Assembly (NCBI GenBank): GCA_947629405.1
Contig: CANRDL010000006.1
Location: 1-43,861, forward strand
DNA: 43,861 nucleotides
Direction: 5' to 3'
Source: an uncultured Bacilli bacterium
GTDB taxonomy: Bacteria > Bacillota_I > Bacilli_A > RF39 > UBA660
Each line of letters opens with the position of its first letter. The stretch's first letter is position 1. Shown here piece by piece: positions 8,062 through 16,284 of the stretch. The notes under the pieces were generated by a model. It did not search any database, was not told the DNA's origin, and saw nothing but the letters and a program-made list of their open reading frames with translations. The position numbers and the translations under genes are program-made.

Positions 8062-8643
8062 TTAATATAAATTATTTTTATTTATATAATCTAAAACATC
8101 TTTATCAATTAAATTTAAAAATTCTCTATTTTTTTCTTTTAAACATTTTCTAATCTGAGTTGAAGAAATATCTTTTTCTTCAATATCTGATACAATTATA
8201 TTATCTTTAAATTTATTATATTTTATTAATATTTTATCAATATTATCTGTATTTCTTTTAATGACAATTATTTTATTATTTTTAAGAATATCTAGTCCAT
8301 TTTTCCACTTATCGATATAACTTAAATTATCAGTTCCACAAATAAAATATATTTTATCGTTAGGATATTTTTTCTTAAAATAATCTAAGGTTTCCCAAGT
8401 ATATACAACATGTTTTTTTAATTCATAATCACTGACGTCGATATTGGAATGTTTATTTGCAATGATTTTTAACATTTCATAACGATATTTATCTTGGACT
8501 AAATTATTTTTATATTTATATTGATTGCCTGTTGGTACATAAATAACTTTATCAACATATTTTTTATTTATTAAATTTAGGGCAATATCTATATGCATTT
8601 TATGGGGAGGATTAAAACTTCCACCAAATATTCCTATTTTCAT
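8062..8643 (-). CDS. nadD: Nicotinate-nucleotide adenylyltransferase
   Basis: This 193-residue enzyme joins nicotinate mononucleotide and ATP into deamido-NAD. It begins MKIGIFGGSFNPPHKMH with the nucleotidyltransferase GGSFNPPH..H signature at residues 7-17, and ends with the ISSTQIRKCL motif that binds the phosphate. Its ATG overlaps the TGA stop of prs, so it is translationally coupled to PRPP synthesis. Confidence 0.96.
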   Translation of the reverse strand: MKIGIFGGSFNPPHKMHIDIALNLINKKYVDKVIYVPTGNQYKYKNNLVQDKYRYEMLKIIANKHSNIDVSDYELKKHVVYTWETLDYFKKKYPNDKIYFICGTDNLSYIDKWKNGLDILKNNKIIVIKRNTDNIDKILIKYNKFKDNIIVSDIEEKDISSTQIRKCLKEKNREFLNLIDKDVLDYINKNNLY

Positions 8644-9713
8644 TTTATTTCCTTTTTTACTTTTTCTAACATATCTTTATTTAAAGCAAAGATAGATTTT
8701 AATGATTCTTGTTTATGCATTGTATCAATTATTTTACTAAGTCTTTCATAACAATCGACATCTTCATACCATTCTTCTTTTTTTATATTTTCAGGAACAT
8801 AAGTTAAATTAGTAGAATATAATTTATTAAATAACTTGGCTTCATAAGCTTTTTTAAATACTTCCACTCCTTCTGTAAATAAGGAAAAGGTTGAAACTAA
8901 AAATATTTTATTAGCTCCTCTTTCTTTCAAATCATAAGCGACCTCAAGCATGGAAGCACCAGAAGCGATCATGTCATCAACTACTATAATATCTTTTCCT
9001 TTTACATCTGCTCCTAAATAAACATGTTCAATTACAGGATTCTTTCCATTTACTACTACATTTAAATTTCTTCTTTTATAAAATACGCCAACATCACATC
9101 TTAAAATTTCCGCGTAATATCTTGCTCTTTCCATCGCTCCCATATCTGGACTTATAACAAAAATATTATTTGTATCTTCTTTTTCAATAATTTTATTTAA
9201 AATATCATGAGCGACATAAAAATTTTCAAAAGGAAGATTAGGAATAGCATTAGCAACATTTGGGTCATGGGCATCAAAAGTAACAATATGATTTACTCCT
9301 AAAGTTTCAAGTTCTCTTAAAGCAACAGCACAATCTAAAGATTCTCTTCCTTTTCTTTTATGTTGTCTTGATTCATATAATAAAGGCATTATTAAAGTAA
9401 CTTTTGAAGCATAGCCACTTATAGCGGATATTACTCTTTTTATATCCTGAAAATGTTCATCTGGAGACATATAAACAGTATGACCATGCATTTGATAAGT
9501 AGTATCATAATTTCCTACATCAGAAATTATATATATATCTTTATCGCGAACTGTACCATTAATTTTAACTTTTCCTTCTCCATTACTAAATCTATCGCGT
9601 GTAATTGGTAGAATATAATCTTCTTTTACTTTATTTATTCTTTTAAGCTCTTCATTTACTTTATTTCCTAATTCTTTTATATTATCGAGAATAATAATTT
9701 TTAAATTTTCCAT
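8640..9713 (-). CDS. prs: Ribose-phosphate pyrophosphokinase family protein (PRPP synthetase)
   Basis: This enzyme makes PRPP, the co-substrate of PncB. The PRPP loop VVDDMIASGASML and the upstream RKGRESLDC and HDP segments are those of the family. At about 357 residues it is longer than usual (around 315) and has a divergent N-terminal half, where SDGE-like sequence appears as FSNGEGKVKINGTVRDKD and is followed by a Tyr/His-rich insertion (YQMHGHTVYMSPDEHF). It may be a paralogue dedicated to this cluster. The ATG at 9713 is favoured because AAAGGA lies 8 bases before it; an ATG three codons earlier overlaps that site. Confidence 0.9.
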   Translation of the reverse strand: MENLKIIILDNIKELGNKVNEELKRINKVKEDYILPITRDRFSNGEGKVKINGTVRDKDIYIISDVGNYDTTYQMHGHTVYMSPDEHFQDIKRVISAISGYASKVTLIMPLLYESRQHKRKGRESLDCAVALRELETLGVNHIVTFDAHDPNVANAIPNLPFENFYVAHDILNKIIEKEDTNNIFVISPDMGAMERARYYAEILRCDVGVFYKRRNLNVVVNGKNPVIEHVYLGADVKGKDIIVVDDMIASGASMLEVAYDLKERGANKIFLVSTFSLFTEGVEVFKKAYEAKLFNKLYSTNLTYVPENIKKEEWYEDVDCYERLSKIIDTMHKQESLKSIFALNKDMLEKVKKEIK

Positions 9714-9811
9714 ACAATACATCCTTTACCCATTTGTTAATTTTTGGCCCTTAATATTCTCTTTTAAAGTAAATTTTAGCTATAACTTCATTTTTATCAC
9801 CACTATAATTT

Positions 9812-9840
9812 ATAGTAGCATAATTTTTTTTAATTATCAA
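9812..9840 (-). promoter_or_regulatory. Internal promoter with palindrome upstream of prs
   Basis: The nadE-prs gap of 142 bases contains, on the minus strand, TTGATA (9835-9840), 17 bases, and TACTAT (9812-9817) with TGC extension. The -10 lies in a perfect 15-base palindrome, ACTATAA-T-TTATAGT (9802-9816), which could be an operator. Confidence 0.45.
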
Positions 9841-9855
9841 AACAATTTACAATAA

Positions 9856-11793
9856 TTATTTATTATTATTTATGTTTTCCAATTCTTCCATCCAAACACT
9901 ATAAGATGCATCACTTGGAAGTCGTAAATCACCTCGTGGAGATAAAGTTATACTTCCTACTTTCACTCCATCAGGCATACAGCTTCTTTTAAATTGTTGA
10001 GTAAAAAATTTTTTAATAAATACTTTGAGCCATTTTAGAATTTCTTCATTTTCATATTCATCTTTAAAAGTATTTTTGGCAAGTTCAAATATTTTTTTAG
10101 GACTAGCTTTATATCTTAAAAAATGATATAGATAAAAGTCATGTAATATATATGGACCTACATTATCTTCGGTAATTTGTTTTATTTTTCCATTTTTAGT
10201 TGGTGGTAAAAGTTCTGGGGAGATTGGGGTATCTAAGATGTCATATAAAACTTTTTTGATATTTTCTTTTTGGGTATCGGCTACAAACTTTACTAAGTAT
10301 TTAACTAAAGTTTTAGGGATACTTGAATTTACGGCATACATACTCATATGATCACCATTATAAGTGCACCATCCAAGGGCCAATTCCGATAAATCTCCTG
10401 TTCCAATTACTAAAGCATTTTCTTTATTAGCCAAATCCATTAATATTTGCGTTCTTTCTCGAGCTTGAGAGTTTTCATAAGTTATATCAAGATTATTTAT
10501 ATCATGGCCAATATCTTTAAAATGGGTTATACATGCTTCTTTAATACTTATTTCTCTTAAAGTAGCCTTGTAACTTTTTATTAATTCAATAGCATTATTA
10601 TAAGTCCTGTCCGTAGTTCCAAAACCGGGAAGTGTTACAGCAATAATATTTTTATTATCTATTCCTAATTTTTCATATGCTTTTGTTATAACTAAGAAAG
10701 CTAAGGTTGAATCAAGTCCTCCTGATATCCCAATAACTGTTTTCGAAATTCCTGTATGTTTTAATCTTTTTGCTAGGGCACTACTTTGAATATTTAGTAT
10801 TTCTTCACATCTTTTTTGTCTTACTAATTCATTAGAAGGAATAAAGGGAGTTTTAGAGTAAATTCTTTTTAATTCTTGTTTTTTATTTGAACTTTCAAAA
10901 TAAATAGTTTGGTAAGAAGTATCTTTAACAATATCCATATAACTTATATTTTGAACTCGATCATTAGCCAATTTTTTAACATCTACATCAGCATATATTA
11001 AATTACTTTCAAAATCAAAACGATTATTTTCTTTAAGTAAACTACCATTTTCATAAATCATACTTGATCCAGAAAATAATATATCTGTACTACTTTCATT
11101 TATTCCACAAGATGAATATACATAAGCCGATATAGTTTTAGCTGATTGTATTTTAACAAGATCTTTACGATACTCATATTTACCAATAATTTCATTACTA
11201 GCTGATAAGTTAAATATAATATTTGCACCATTTAAAGCATGATTATTACTAGGTGGAAAGACACTCCATAAATCTTCACAAATTTCAATCGCAAATTTAT
11301 TTTCATTTATATTTTTATCAGCAAATATTATATTTGTGGTAAATGGAATATTTTCACCAAATAAATTAATTTCATTAGTTATTAATTTTTTAGAAGAAGC
11401 AAACCATCTTTTTTCATAAAATTCATTATAATTTGGAATATAAGTTTTAGGAATTATACCTAAAATTTTTCCTTTATTTATAACTACAGCTGTATTAAAA
11501 AGACAATTATCTTTTTTAATAGGTGCGCCAACAATAAAGACAATATTTTTTTCTTTTGAAAATTCTTTTAAATTTTTTAAAGATTTTAAAGTATTATCAA
11601 TTAATGTATTGTGTAAAAATAAATCATTACAAGTATATCCCGTAATAGAAAGTTCGGGAAAAGTCAATATATCTATATTTTTAGAGATAGCTAGATCAAC
11701 CTGTTTTTTTATTTCTTCGGTATTAAATATAGTATCTGCTACTTTTAATTTTGGTACCGATGCTCCCACTCTAATAAAACCAAATTCTTTCAT
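9856..11793 (-). CDS. nadE: Glutamine-dependent NAD synthetase
   Basis: This 645-residue two-domain enzyme converts deamido-NAD to NAD using glutamine as nitrogen donor. Residues 1-290 are a nitrilase-type glutaminase with the Glu (FPELSITGY), Lys (PKTYIPNYNEF) and Cys (EICEDLW) triad. Residues 320-645 are the synthetase with the P-loop ISGGLDSTLAFLV and the conserved GTGDLSELALGWCTYNGD. The ribosome site AAGGAGG is strong. It is 4 bases behind the Nudix gene in the cluster. Confidence 0.97.
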   Translation of the reverse strand: MKEFGFIRVGASVPKLKVADTIFNTEEIKKQVDLAISKNIDILTFPELSITGYTCNDLFLHNTLIDNTLKSLKNLKEFSKEKNIVFIVGAPIKKDNCLFNTAVVINKGKILGIIPKTYIPNYNEFYEKRWFASSKKLITNEINLFGENIPFTTNIIFADKNINENKFAIEICEDLWSVFPPSNNHALNGANIIFNLSASNEIIGKYEYRKDLVKIQSAKTISAYVYSSCGINESSTDILFSGSSMIYENGSLLKENNRFDFESNLIYADVDVKKLANDRVQNISYMDIVKDTSYQTIYFESSNKKQELKRIYSKTPFIPSNELVRQKRCEEILNIQSSALAKRLKHTGISKTVIGISGGLDSTLAFLVITKAYEKLGIDNKNIIAVTLPGFGTTDRTYNNAIELIKSYKATLREISIKEACITHFKDIGHDINNLDITYENSQARERTQILMDLANKENALVIGTGDLSELALGWCTYNGDHMSMYAVNSSIPKTLVKYLVKFVADTQKENIKKVLYDILDTPISPELLPPTKNGKIKQITEDNVGPYILHDFYLYHFLRYKASPKKIFELAKNTFKDEYENEEILKWLKVFIKKFFTQQFKRSCMPDGVKVGSITLSPRGDLRLPSDASYSVWMEELENINNNK

Positions 11794-11797
11794 AATT

Positions 11798-12403
11798 TTA
11801 CCTCCTTATCTTTTCTATTCTAACATATTTTTTAGCTCTTGCAAAAGTAGTTAAAGTATTTCCTCCTTCTATGTAGTTCATATCAATTAATTCTAATGCC
11901 TCTTCAAAAGAACATTCAAAATATTTTACAAATTCTCCGGGATCTAAATTTTGATTATATTTTTTTTCACAATCAAGGCCTAAAAATAATTGATTATAAG
12001 CAGAGCTACAACCTTCATCTTGATAAAATCCACCAAGCGAAATTATTTTAGATGGTACATAACCTATTTCTTCCTTTAATTCTCTTAAAGCAGCCTCTTT
12101 GCCACTTTCATTTTTTTCTATATAACCAGCAGGAATTCCTATTCCGACAGTATTTTTAGTAAAAACTCTAGGCTCAACAGTTAAAACCACATTATTTTCT
12201 CTGGTAAGAGGTAAGATTACCGCCGCACTTCCGTCATTTTCTCCTTTAATTAATTTTTCTCTTTTAATAGTTTTACCATTATTTAAAGTACAATTATATG
12301 TTTCAACTTTTAAAAAATTTGGCTTTTCAGTTGATTTTTTAAGGTCAACTATTTTTAAATTTTCAATTAAATTTTTAAGTTCTAATAATTTTTCACTCCG
12401 CAT
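11798..12403 (-). CDS. Nudix hydrolase, ADP-ribose pyrophosphatase type
   Basis: About 201 residues with an intact Nudix box: G-YIEKN-E-SGKEAAL-RELKEE-IG. An alpha/beta N-terminal strand region precedes it, as in ADP-ribose pyrophosphatases. It would split ADP-ribose to AMP and ribose-5-phosphate, which prs next door could turn back into PRPP; that link is inferred from context. ATG at 12403 (GAGGTG upstream) is preferred to a GTG at 12412. The start lies two bases upstream of the pncB stop codon, so the genes overlap. Confidence 0.88.
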   Translation of the reverse strand: MRSEKLLELKNLIENLKIVDLKKSTEKPNFLKVETYNCTLNNGKTIKREKLIKGENDGSAAVILPLTRENNVVLTVEPRVFTKNTVGIGIPAGYIEKNESGKEAALRELKEEIGYVPSKIISLGGFYQDEGCSSAYNQLFLGLDCEKKYNQNLDPGEFVKYFECSFEEALELIDMNYIEGGNTLTTFARAKKYVRIEKIRR

Positions 12404-12404
12404 A

Positions 12405-13877
12405 TTATTCACCTCGTGCTTGTTTCTTAGTTTTTATAATCATATCATTTTTAAAATCGACATAATCTTTTGTTCCATCAACATAATATATATGAGGATT
12501 TTCAATTCGTTTTACTTCTTCATAAATAGTAGCCATTTGATCATTACAATATTTTTGTTTTTTAAAAATATCTGGATCATCATAAACTAATTTGCCATTT
12601 ATAAATATTGGTTTTTGCAATTCCACAAGTTCAAAATCATTAATCATCGTTGATTTTAAGAAGTTACTTGGACTAATAATTATTAAATTGTCTTTTTTTA
12701 TTTTTTCATCTTGTCTTGTCATGATATCAGCAATTGCATATCCTGTTTTTTTATCATAAGCGCGGTATAATTTTTTGAAATCGGGATTAAGAACTTTTGC
12801 AACATCATTACTGATTTTAATTTTAGGAATCATTATGCCATTTTGTTTAAGCGCAACTTCTTTGTATACACAACCCATTCTTCCATCTGGTTTAGAAATA
12901 TTATCTCCAACACCTAATGAATCAAATTCGGCTCCTTGACTAATTAATGATTGAATAGTTTTATCAGTAAGACCATTACTTAAACAAATTTTTGCTTGAG
13001 GAAATCCATTTTCTATAAACATTTTTCTAGTTTGTTTTGAAAGATAAGCAAGATCTCCTGAATCAATTCTTACTCCAATATTATCTGTTAAAATATTTTT
13101 TTCTTTCATATATTTAAATGTTTTAATTGCATTTGGCACTCCACTTTTTAAAGTATCGTATGTATCTACTAATAGTGTACAATTATTCGGAAATGTTTGA
13201 GCATAATTTTTAAATGCTTCATATTCAGAATCAAATGATTCAATATAACTATGTGCCATTGTTCCCATAGGTTTAATATTAAGCATATTAGCTGCTTGAT
13301 TATTACTTGTTCCCACACATCCAGCCATAATTCCATAAATAGAGGCATCAATTGCTGCTTCACATCCATCGGCTCTTCTGGCTCCAAATTCCATTACACC
13401 TACTCCCTTTGGAGTCGCTTCTATAATTCTTCTAGCCCCTGTAGCATGTTCCATAGCACCATTTATTATTGCCAAAATTGCTGTTTCTAAAACTTGGGCT
13501 TCAATTAATGGAGCTTTTACAGTAAGAATTGGCTCATTTGGAAATACGGGAGTTCCATCAGGAATAGCATATATATCACCAGTAAATTTAAAATTTTTAA
13601 AATAATTTATGACATCTTCACTATAACCTTTATTTCTAAAAGTTTGTAAATCTATATCATTATATTTTAAATTTTGAATAAATGGTATTATTTTATCAAG
13701 TCCGGCCATAATAGCATATCCACCATTATTAGGTACTTCTCTAAAGAATACATCAAATACTGCTTCTTCTTCATTCTTTCTAACTTTAAAATAAACATTA
13801 GACATTGTATATTCATATTCATCAGTTAACATTGTATAATTTCTTGCTAATCTTTCATATCCATTATATATTTTCAT
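12405..13877 (-). CDS. pncB: Nicotinate phosphoribosyltransferase
   Basis: This 490-residue enzyme makes nicotinate mononucleotide from nicotinate and PRPP with ATP. MLTDEYEYTMSNVYF at the N-terminus, FGARRADG and the catalytic-histidine region GTMAHSYIESF, and then LVDTYDT and RIDSGDLAYLS are all family hallmarks. A strong AAAGGAG precedes the ATG. It is 14 bases behind pncA and overlaps the Nudix gene. Confidence 0.97.
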   Translation of the reverse strand: MKIYNGYERLARNYTMLTDEYEYTMSNVYFKVRKNEEEAVFDVFFREVPNNGGYAIMAGLDKIIPFIQNLKYNDIDLQTFRNKGYSEDVINYFKNFKFTGDIYAIPDGTPVFPNEPILTVKAPLIEAQVLETAILAIINGAMEHATGARRIIEATPKGVGVMEFGARRADGCEAAIDASIYGIMAGCVGTSNNQAANMLNIKPMGTMAHSYIESFDSEYEAFKNYAQTFPNNCTLLVDTYDTLKSGVPNAIKTFKYMKEKNILTDNIGVRIDSGDLAYLSKQTRKMFIENGFPQAKICLSNGLTDKTIQSLISQGAEFDSLGVGDNISKPDGRMGCVYKEVALKQNGIMIPKIKISNDVAKVLNPDFKKLYRAYDKKTGYAIADIMTRQDEKIKKDNLIIISPSNFLKSTMINDFELVELQKPIFINGKLVYDDPDIFKKQKYCNDQMATIYEEVKRIENPHIYYVDGTKDYVDFKNDMIIKTKKQARGE

Positions 13878-13891
13878 AATTACATCTCCTT

Positions 13892-14506
13892 TTACCTCTT
13901 ATTTTTTCTATAAATTTTTAAGCCATTTTCTTCCATATTTTGAAGGGCTCTTTTTGTTACTTCATCTGCTTCACGTCCAGGGGCACTATAAGTATCAATA
14001 GCATCAGCATGTACGCCAACTTCAATATTGCGATTAAATTGATCAAAATAATTTTTAGAAGTAATAGCACCATTTATTACACATTTATCTGATAAGCAAC
14101 CCATAAATTCCACACTTTGTAAATTGGTTAATTTTTCAAAAAAGGGAATAACTTGAGGCGCTATCATAAAGTTAGTTGAATTTTTTTCAAAATCAAAAGC
14201 ATTTTTATACCATTTTTCTAATTCTGGAATAATTAGCTCTTCCCCACTTCCTCTAACACAGTGTTCTCCAAATGTAAGAAATTCAGCTGAATCTTTATCA
14301 TGTACATCTCTAACAATTACATTTGCAGCATCTTCTCTTTTTTCAAATTCAGTTAATAATTCTTGTTGTCTTGGTACTACTCGCATAATTGATGGTTGCG
14401 CTAATGCTCCTTTTTTAACAAAGCCATTTACCATGTCAATAGTAATAAGTAGTTTTCTGATTTTTTCTAATTGTTCCTTTTTTTGTTCATTATTTTTTAT
14501 TTTCAT
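13892..14506 (-). CDS. pncA: Nicotinamidase
   Basis: This 204-residue isochorismatase-fold hydrolase turns nicotinamide into nicotinate. The catalytic Asp is in LITIDMVNGF, the Lys in FEKNSTNF, and the Cys in FMGCLSDKCV, and VRDVHDKDS carries the metal-binding region. It is the first gene of the NAD cluster, with AGAAGGAG before the ATG and a strong promoter covered by palindromes upstream, so its transcription is probably tightly repressed when NAD is plentiful. Confidence 0.95.
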   Translation of the reverse strand: MKIKNNEQKKEQLEKIRKLLITIDMVNGFVKKGALAQPSIMRVVPRQQELLTEFEKREDAANVIVRDVHDKDSAEFLTFGEHCVRGSGEELIIPELEKWYKNAFDFEKNSTNFMIAPQVIPFFEKLTNLQSVEFMGCLSDKCVINGAITSKNYFDQFNRNIEVGVHADAIDTYSAPGREADEVTKRALQNMEENGLKIYRKNKR

Positions 14507-14527
14507 ATAATCTCCTTCTTTCTCTTT

Positions 14528-14605
14528 TTAACATTTTGTTAATATCAATGATGTTAAAATTTAACAGATTTTTTCATTTCTGTTATTAACATTATATTAA
14601 TAACA
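14528..14605 (-). promoter_or_regulatory. Cluster of palindromic operator candidates before pncA
   Basis: Three inverted repeats built from TGTTAA / TTAACA half-sites lie between promoter and gene. They are TTAACA-TTT-TGTTAA (14528-14542), TGTTAAA-A-TTTAACA (14552-14566, a perfect 15-mer) and TGTTATTAA-7-TTAATAACA (14581-14605), the last covering the -10 box. This is the best candidate target for the NrtR-like regulator at the far end of the cluster. Confidence 0.7.
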
Positions 14606-14619
14606 TATTTATTTGTCAA
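14591..14619 (-). promoter_or_regulatory. Consensus promoter of the NAD cluster
   Basis: On the minus strand TTGACA (14614-14619), 17 bases, TATAAT (14591-14596): both boxes match the sigma-A consensus at every position. A promoter this strong generally needs a repressor, which fits the overlapping palindrome. Confidence 0.85.
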
Positions 14620-14722
14620 CCCTTTTTTTAAAATTTTTTTAATTTTTTTGTTTTAAGTTAAAATCTTTTTTAAGAATGGTATATTATTTAGGTAAATTAA
14701 TTTTCTTTAAAATAAAAACTTC

Positions 14723-14757
14723 TTAGGTATTTTGATAAGTATATCAAAATGACCTAA
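14723..14757 (-). terminator. Probable terminator after def
   Basis: The 318-base gap between pncA and def holds the pncA promoter at one side and, near the other, a long hairpin with arms TTAGGT ATTTTGATA and TATCAAAAT (G) ACCTAA around a 4-base loop. A T-rich run follows on the minus strand. The rest of the gap is A/T-rich with nothing else recognised. Confidence 0.65.
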
Positions 14758-14824
14758 AAAGTATTTTTTTCTATATTGTCATTGCTGCCTAAAAAAATAC
14801 AACAAGCCTCTAAATATTACTTTG

Positions 14825-15442
14825 TTAATTTTTTTCAGAATTATTTTGCAATAAATCTTGATATTTTCCAATTTTGGATACAATATTATACGGGTGTGTT
14901 TGTCTAAAAACTTTACGATCTTCTTCTGCCATTTCCAATACTTCATCTGCTATATCCATATGTAATATTCCATCTAGATGATCCATCTCATGTGATAAAA
15001 CAGTAGATTCAAGTCCTTCAAAAATATCTTTATGTTTTTTTCCATCAATATCAAGATATTCAACTATAATTTTATATGGCCTTTTTACATGTCCCATAAA
15101 GTCCAAACAACTGGCACATGCTTCCCAATAATCAGTGAGACCATATCTTTCAATAATAACTGGATTTATTAAAAGTCTTGATTCATTGTAATTTTCTTCA
15201 TCTTTTGTAGTTTCATTTTTTTGGATTTTATTAATAATATCTAAATTTGTATTTTTGATATATATAAGTCTTTTGGAAATTCCAAGTTGTACAGCAGCCA
15301 TTGCCATTACACCATTTTCTTTACAATATTCTGCTAATACATTAATATCATTCTTCAATTCCTTATCATTTAAATCAACTTTAGAAGAAACTTGTCTTAA
15401 ATATTTTTCATTATCTTTTATTGTTATTGCTGTTTTTTTCAT
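14825..15442 (-). CDS. def: Peptide deformylase, divergent
   Basis: This 205-residue metalloenzyme removes the formyl group from new proteins. Motif 3 is intact as LSHEMDHLDGILH (metal-binding HExxH). Motif 1 is GVMAMAAVQLG in place of GxGLAAxQ, and motif 2 is ACASCLDF in place of EGCLS, with the metal-ligand Cys kept. It is therefore probably active but belongs to a divergent branch. The ATG has AAAGGAAAA upstream. Its leader carries a copy of the short inverted repeat found before several accessory genes. Confidence 0.88.
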   Translation of the reverse strand: MKKTAITIKDNEKYLRQVSSKVDLNDKELKNDINVLAEYCKENGVMAMAAVQLGISKRLIYIKNTNLDIINKIQKNETTKDEENYNESRLLINPVIIERYGLTDYWEACASCLDFMGHVKRPYKIIVEYLDIDGKKHKDIFEGLESTVLSHEMDHLDGILHMDIADEVLEMAEEDRKVFRQTHPYNIVSKIGKYQDLLQNNSEKN

Positions 15443-15476
15443 ATTTAATTTTTCCTTTCAGAATATGATTTTCTTA

Positions 15477-15494
15477 ATTGAAAAATATATCAAT
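15477..15494 (-). promoter_or_regulatory. Leader inverted repeat, copy before def
   Basis: ATTGA-8-TCAAT with spacer AAAATATA. The surrounding minus-strand sequence (ATTGATATATTT..TCAATT then AAGAAAAT) matches the leaders near 16060, 18950 and 27610. A tRNA-end-like GGTACCATTGATA lies just upstream at about 15519-15531. Confidence 0.5.
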
Positions 15495-15533
15495 ATTCGA
15501 TAAAGTTTGAATAGAAATATCAATGGTACCACT

Positions 15534-16001
15534 TTATTTGGTTAGATTTTCAACAAAATGATATATTTTATTTGGATTAATTATTGCTTTCTTTATTTCA
15601 CTCGGAAAAATTTTATAATTATTAATTTTATCTACATCAATCCATTCAAAATTAATCCAATCACCTTCGAGTCCTTTAAATTTAATTTTATCGATATTAC
15701 CTTCAAAAATTCCTTGATATATCAAATTAATCTGCTGATTATAATACCCTTTATCTTCGACAAATTCTTCGCTAATAGCTAGGAATGAATATTTTAAGTT
15801 TTTATAACCAAGTTCTTCTTCTATTTCTCTTTTTAATGCCTGTAAACTTTCTTCTTTTTGTGTGGCTTTACCTCCAGGTAACAAATAAATATCTCGTCCT
15901 TCACAATTAAATAAAAGAACTTTATTTTTGTCTTTATTAAAAATAACACAAGATACACGATATAAGAATTGATAATCATTATTTATATATTTTATATCCA
16001 T
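15534..16001 (-). CDS. Nudix hydrolase
   Basis: About 155 residues with a complete Nudix box, GGKATQKEESLQALKREIEEELGY, preceded by YLLP. It hydrolyses some nucleoside-diphosphate derivative; the substrate cannot be read from sequence. ATG at 16001 with AGAGGAG upstream is clearly the start (a TTG at 16043 is not). It is a single-gene unit behind the conserved promoter-leader module, outside the NAD cluster. Confidence 0.88.
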   Translation of the reverse strand: MDIKYINNDYQFLYRVSCVIFNKDKNKVLLFNCEGRDIYLLPGGKATQKEESLQALKREIEEELGYKNLKYSFLAISEEFVEDKGYYNQQINLIYQGIFEGNIDKIKFKGLEGDWINFEWIDVDKINNYKIFPSEIKKAIINPNKIYHFVENLTK

Positions 16002-16020
16002 TTTTTTCTCCTCTTTCAGT

Positions 16021-16097
16021 AAATTGATTATGTCAATTTGCAAGTGTATTTTCTTTAATTGACAAATATATCAATTTAACCTATAAAAATTATAGCA
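16021..16097 (-). promoter_or_regulatory. Promoter-leader module before the Nudix gene
   Basis: Extended -10 TGC TATAAT (16089-16097) is followed by two inverted repeats: AATTGA-8-TCAATT (16057-16076) and AAATTGA-TTATG-TCAATTT (16021-16039), joined by ACTTGC-like sequence. Sister copies lie near 18.93, 27.6, 40.05 and 43.7 kb. Confidence 0.65.
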
Positions 16098-16114
16098 TAA
16101 ACTAAAAAATTTAA

Positions 16115-16141
16115 AAACTCAAACTATAAAAGTCTGAGTTT
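16115..16141 (-). terminator. Hairpin of the CTCGAACT family, part of the module
   Basis: AAACTCAAACT-5-AGTCTGAGTTT, followed by a T-run on the minus strand. The same hairpin follows tRNA-Thr (27659) and the gene at 39088 (39040-39078), always just upstream of a module promoter. Confidence 0.65.
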
Positions 16142-16219
16142 GATATTTATTTATTGCAGTTAAAAATTTTATTATTTACTGTATTCATTTAAACACCTTA
16201 TTATTTTTATATTAATTAA

Positions 16220-16262
16220 AAAACAAGTATTTTTAGTGTTCAAATTTTTTAATACTTGTTTT
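16220..16262 (-). terminator. Terminator of the secreted coiled-coil gene
   Basis: A perfect 12-base stem AAAACAAGTATT / AATACTTGTTTT with a 19-base loop; on the minus strand it ends in TTTTTTAATT. Confidence 0.8.
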
Positions 16263-16284
16263 TTAATTTTAGACTATTCAATAA

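Noticed and set aside
13169-13490. Small reading frames within pncB on both strands
   Set aside because: They lie wholly inside a well-supported gene and have His/Ser- or Leu/Ile-rich compositions of shadow frames.
15519-15531. GGTACC-containing sequence before def, resembling a T-box core (GGTGGTACC)
   Set aside because: There is no specifier stem or terminator/antiterminator pair, and it fits better as a weak copy of the tRNA-end-like remnant plus ATTGATA seen elsewhere.
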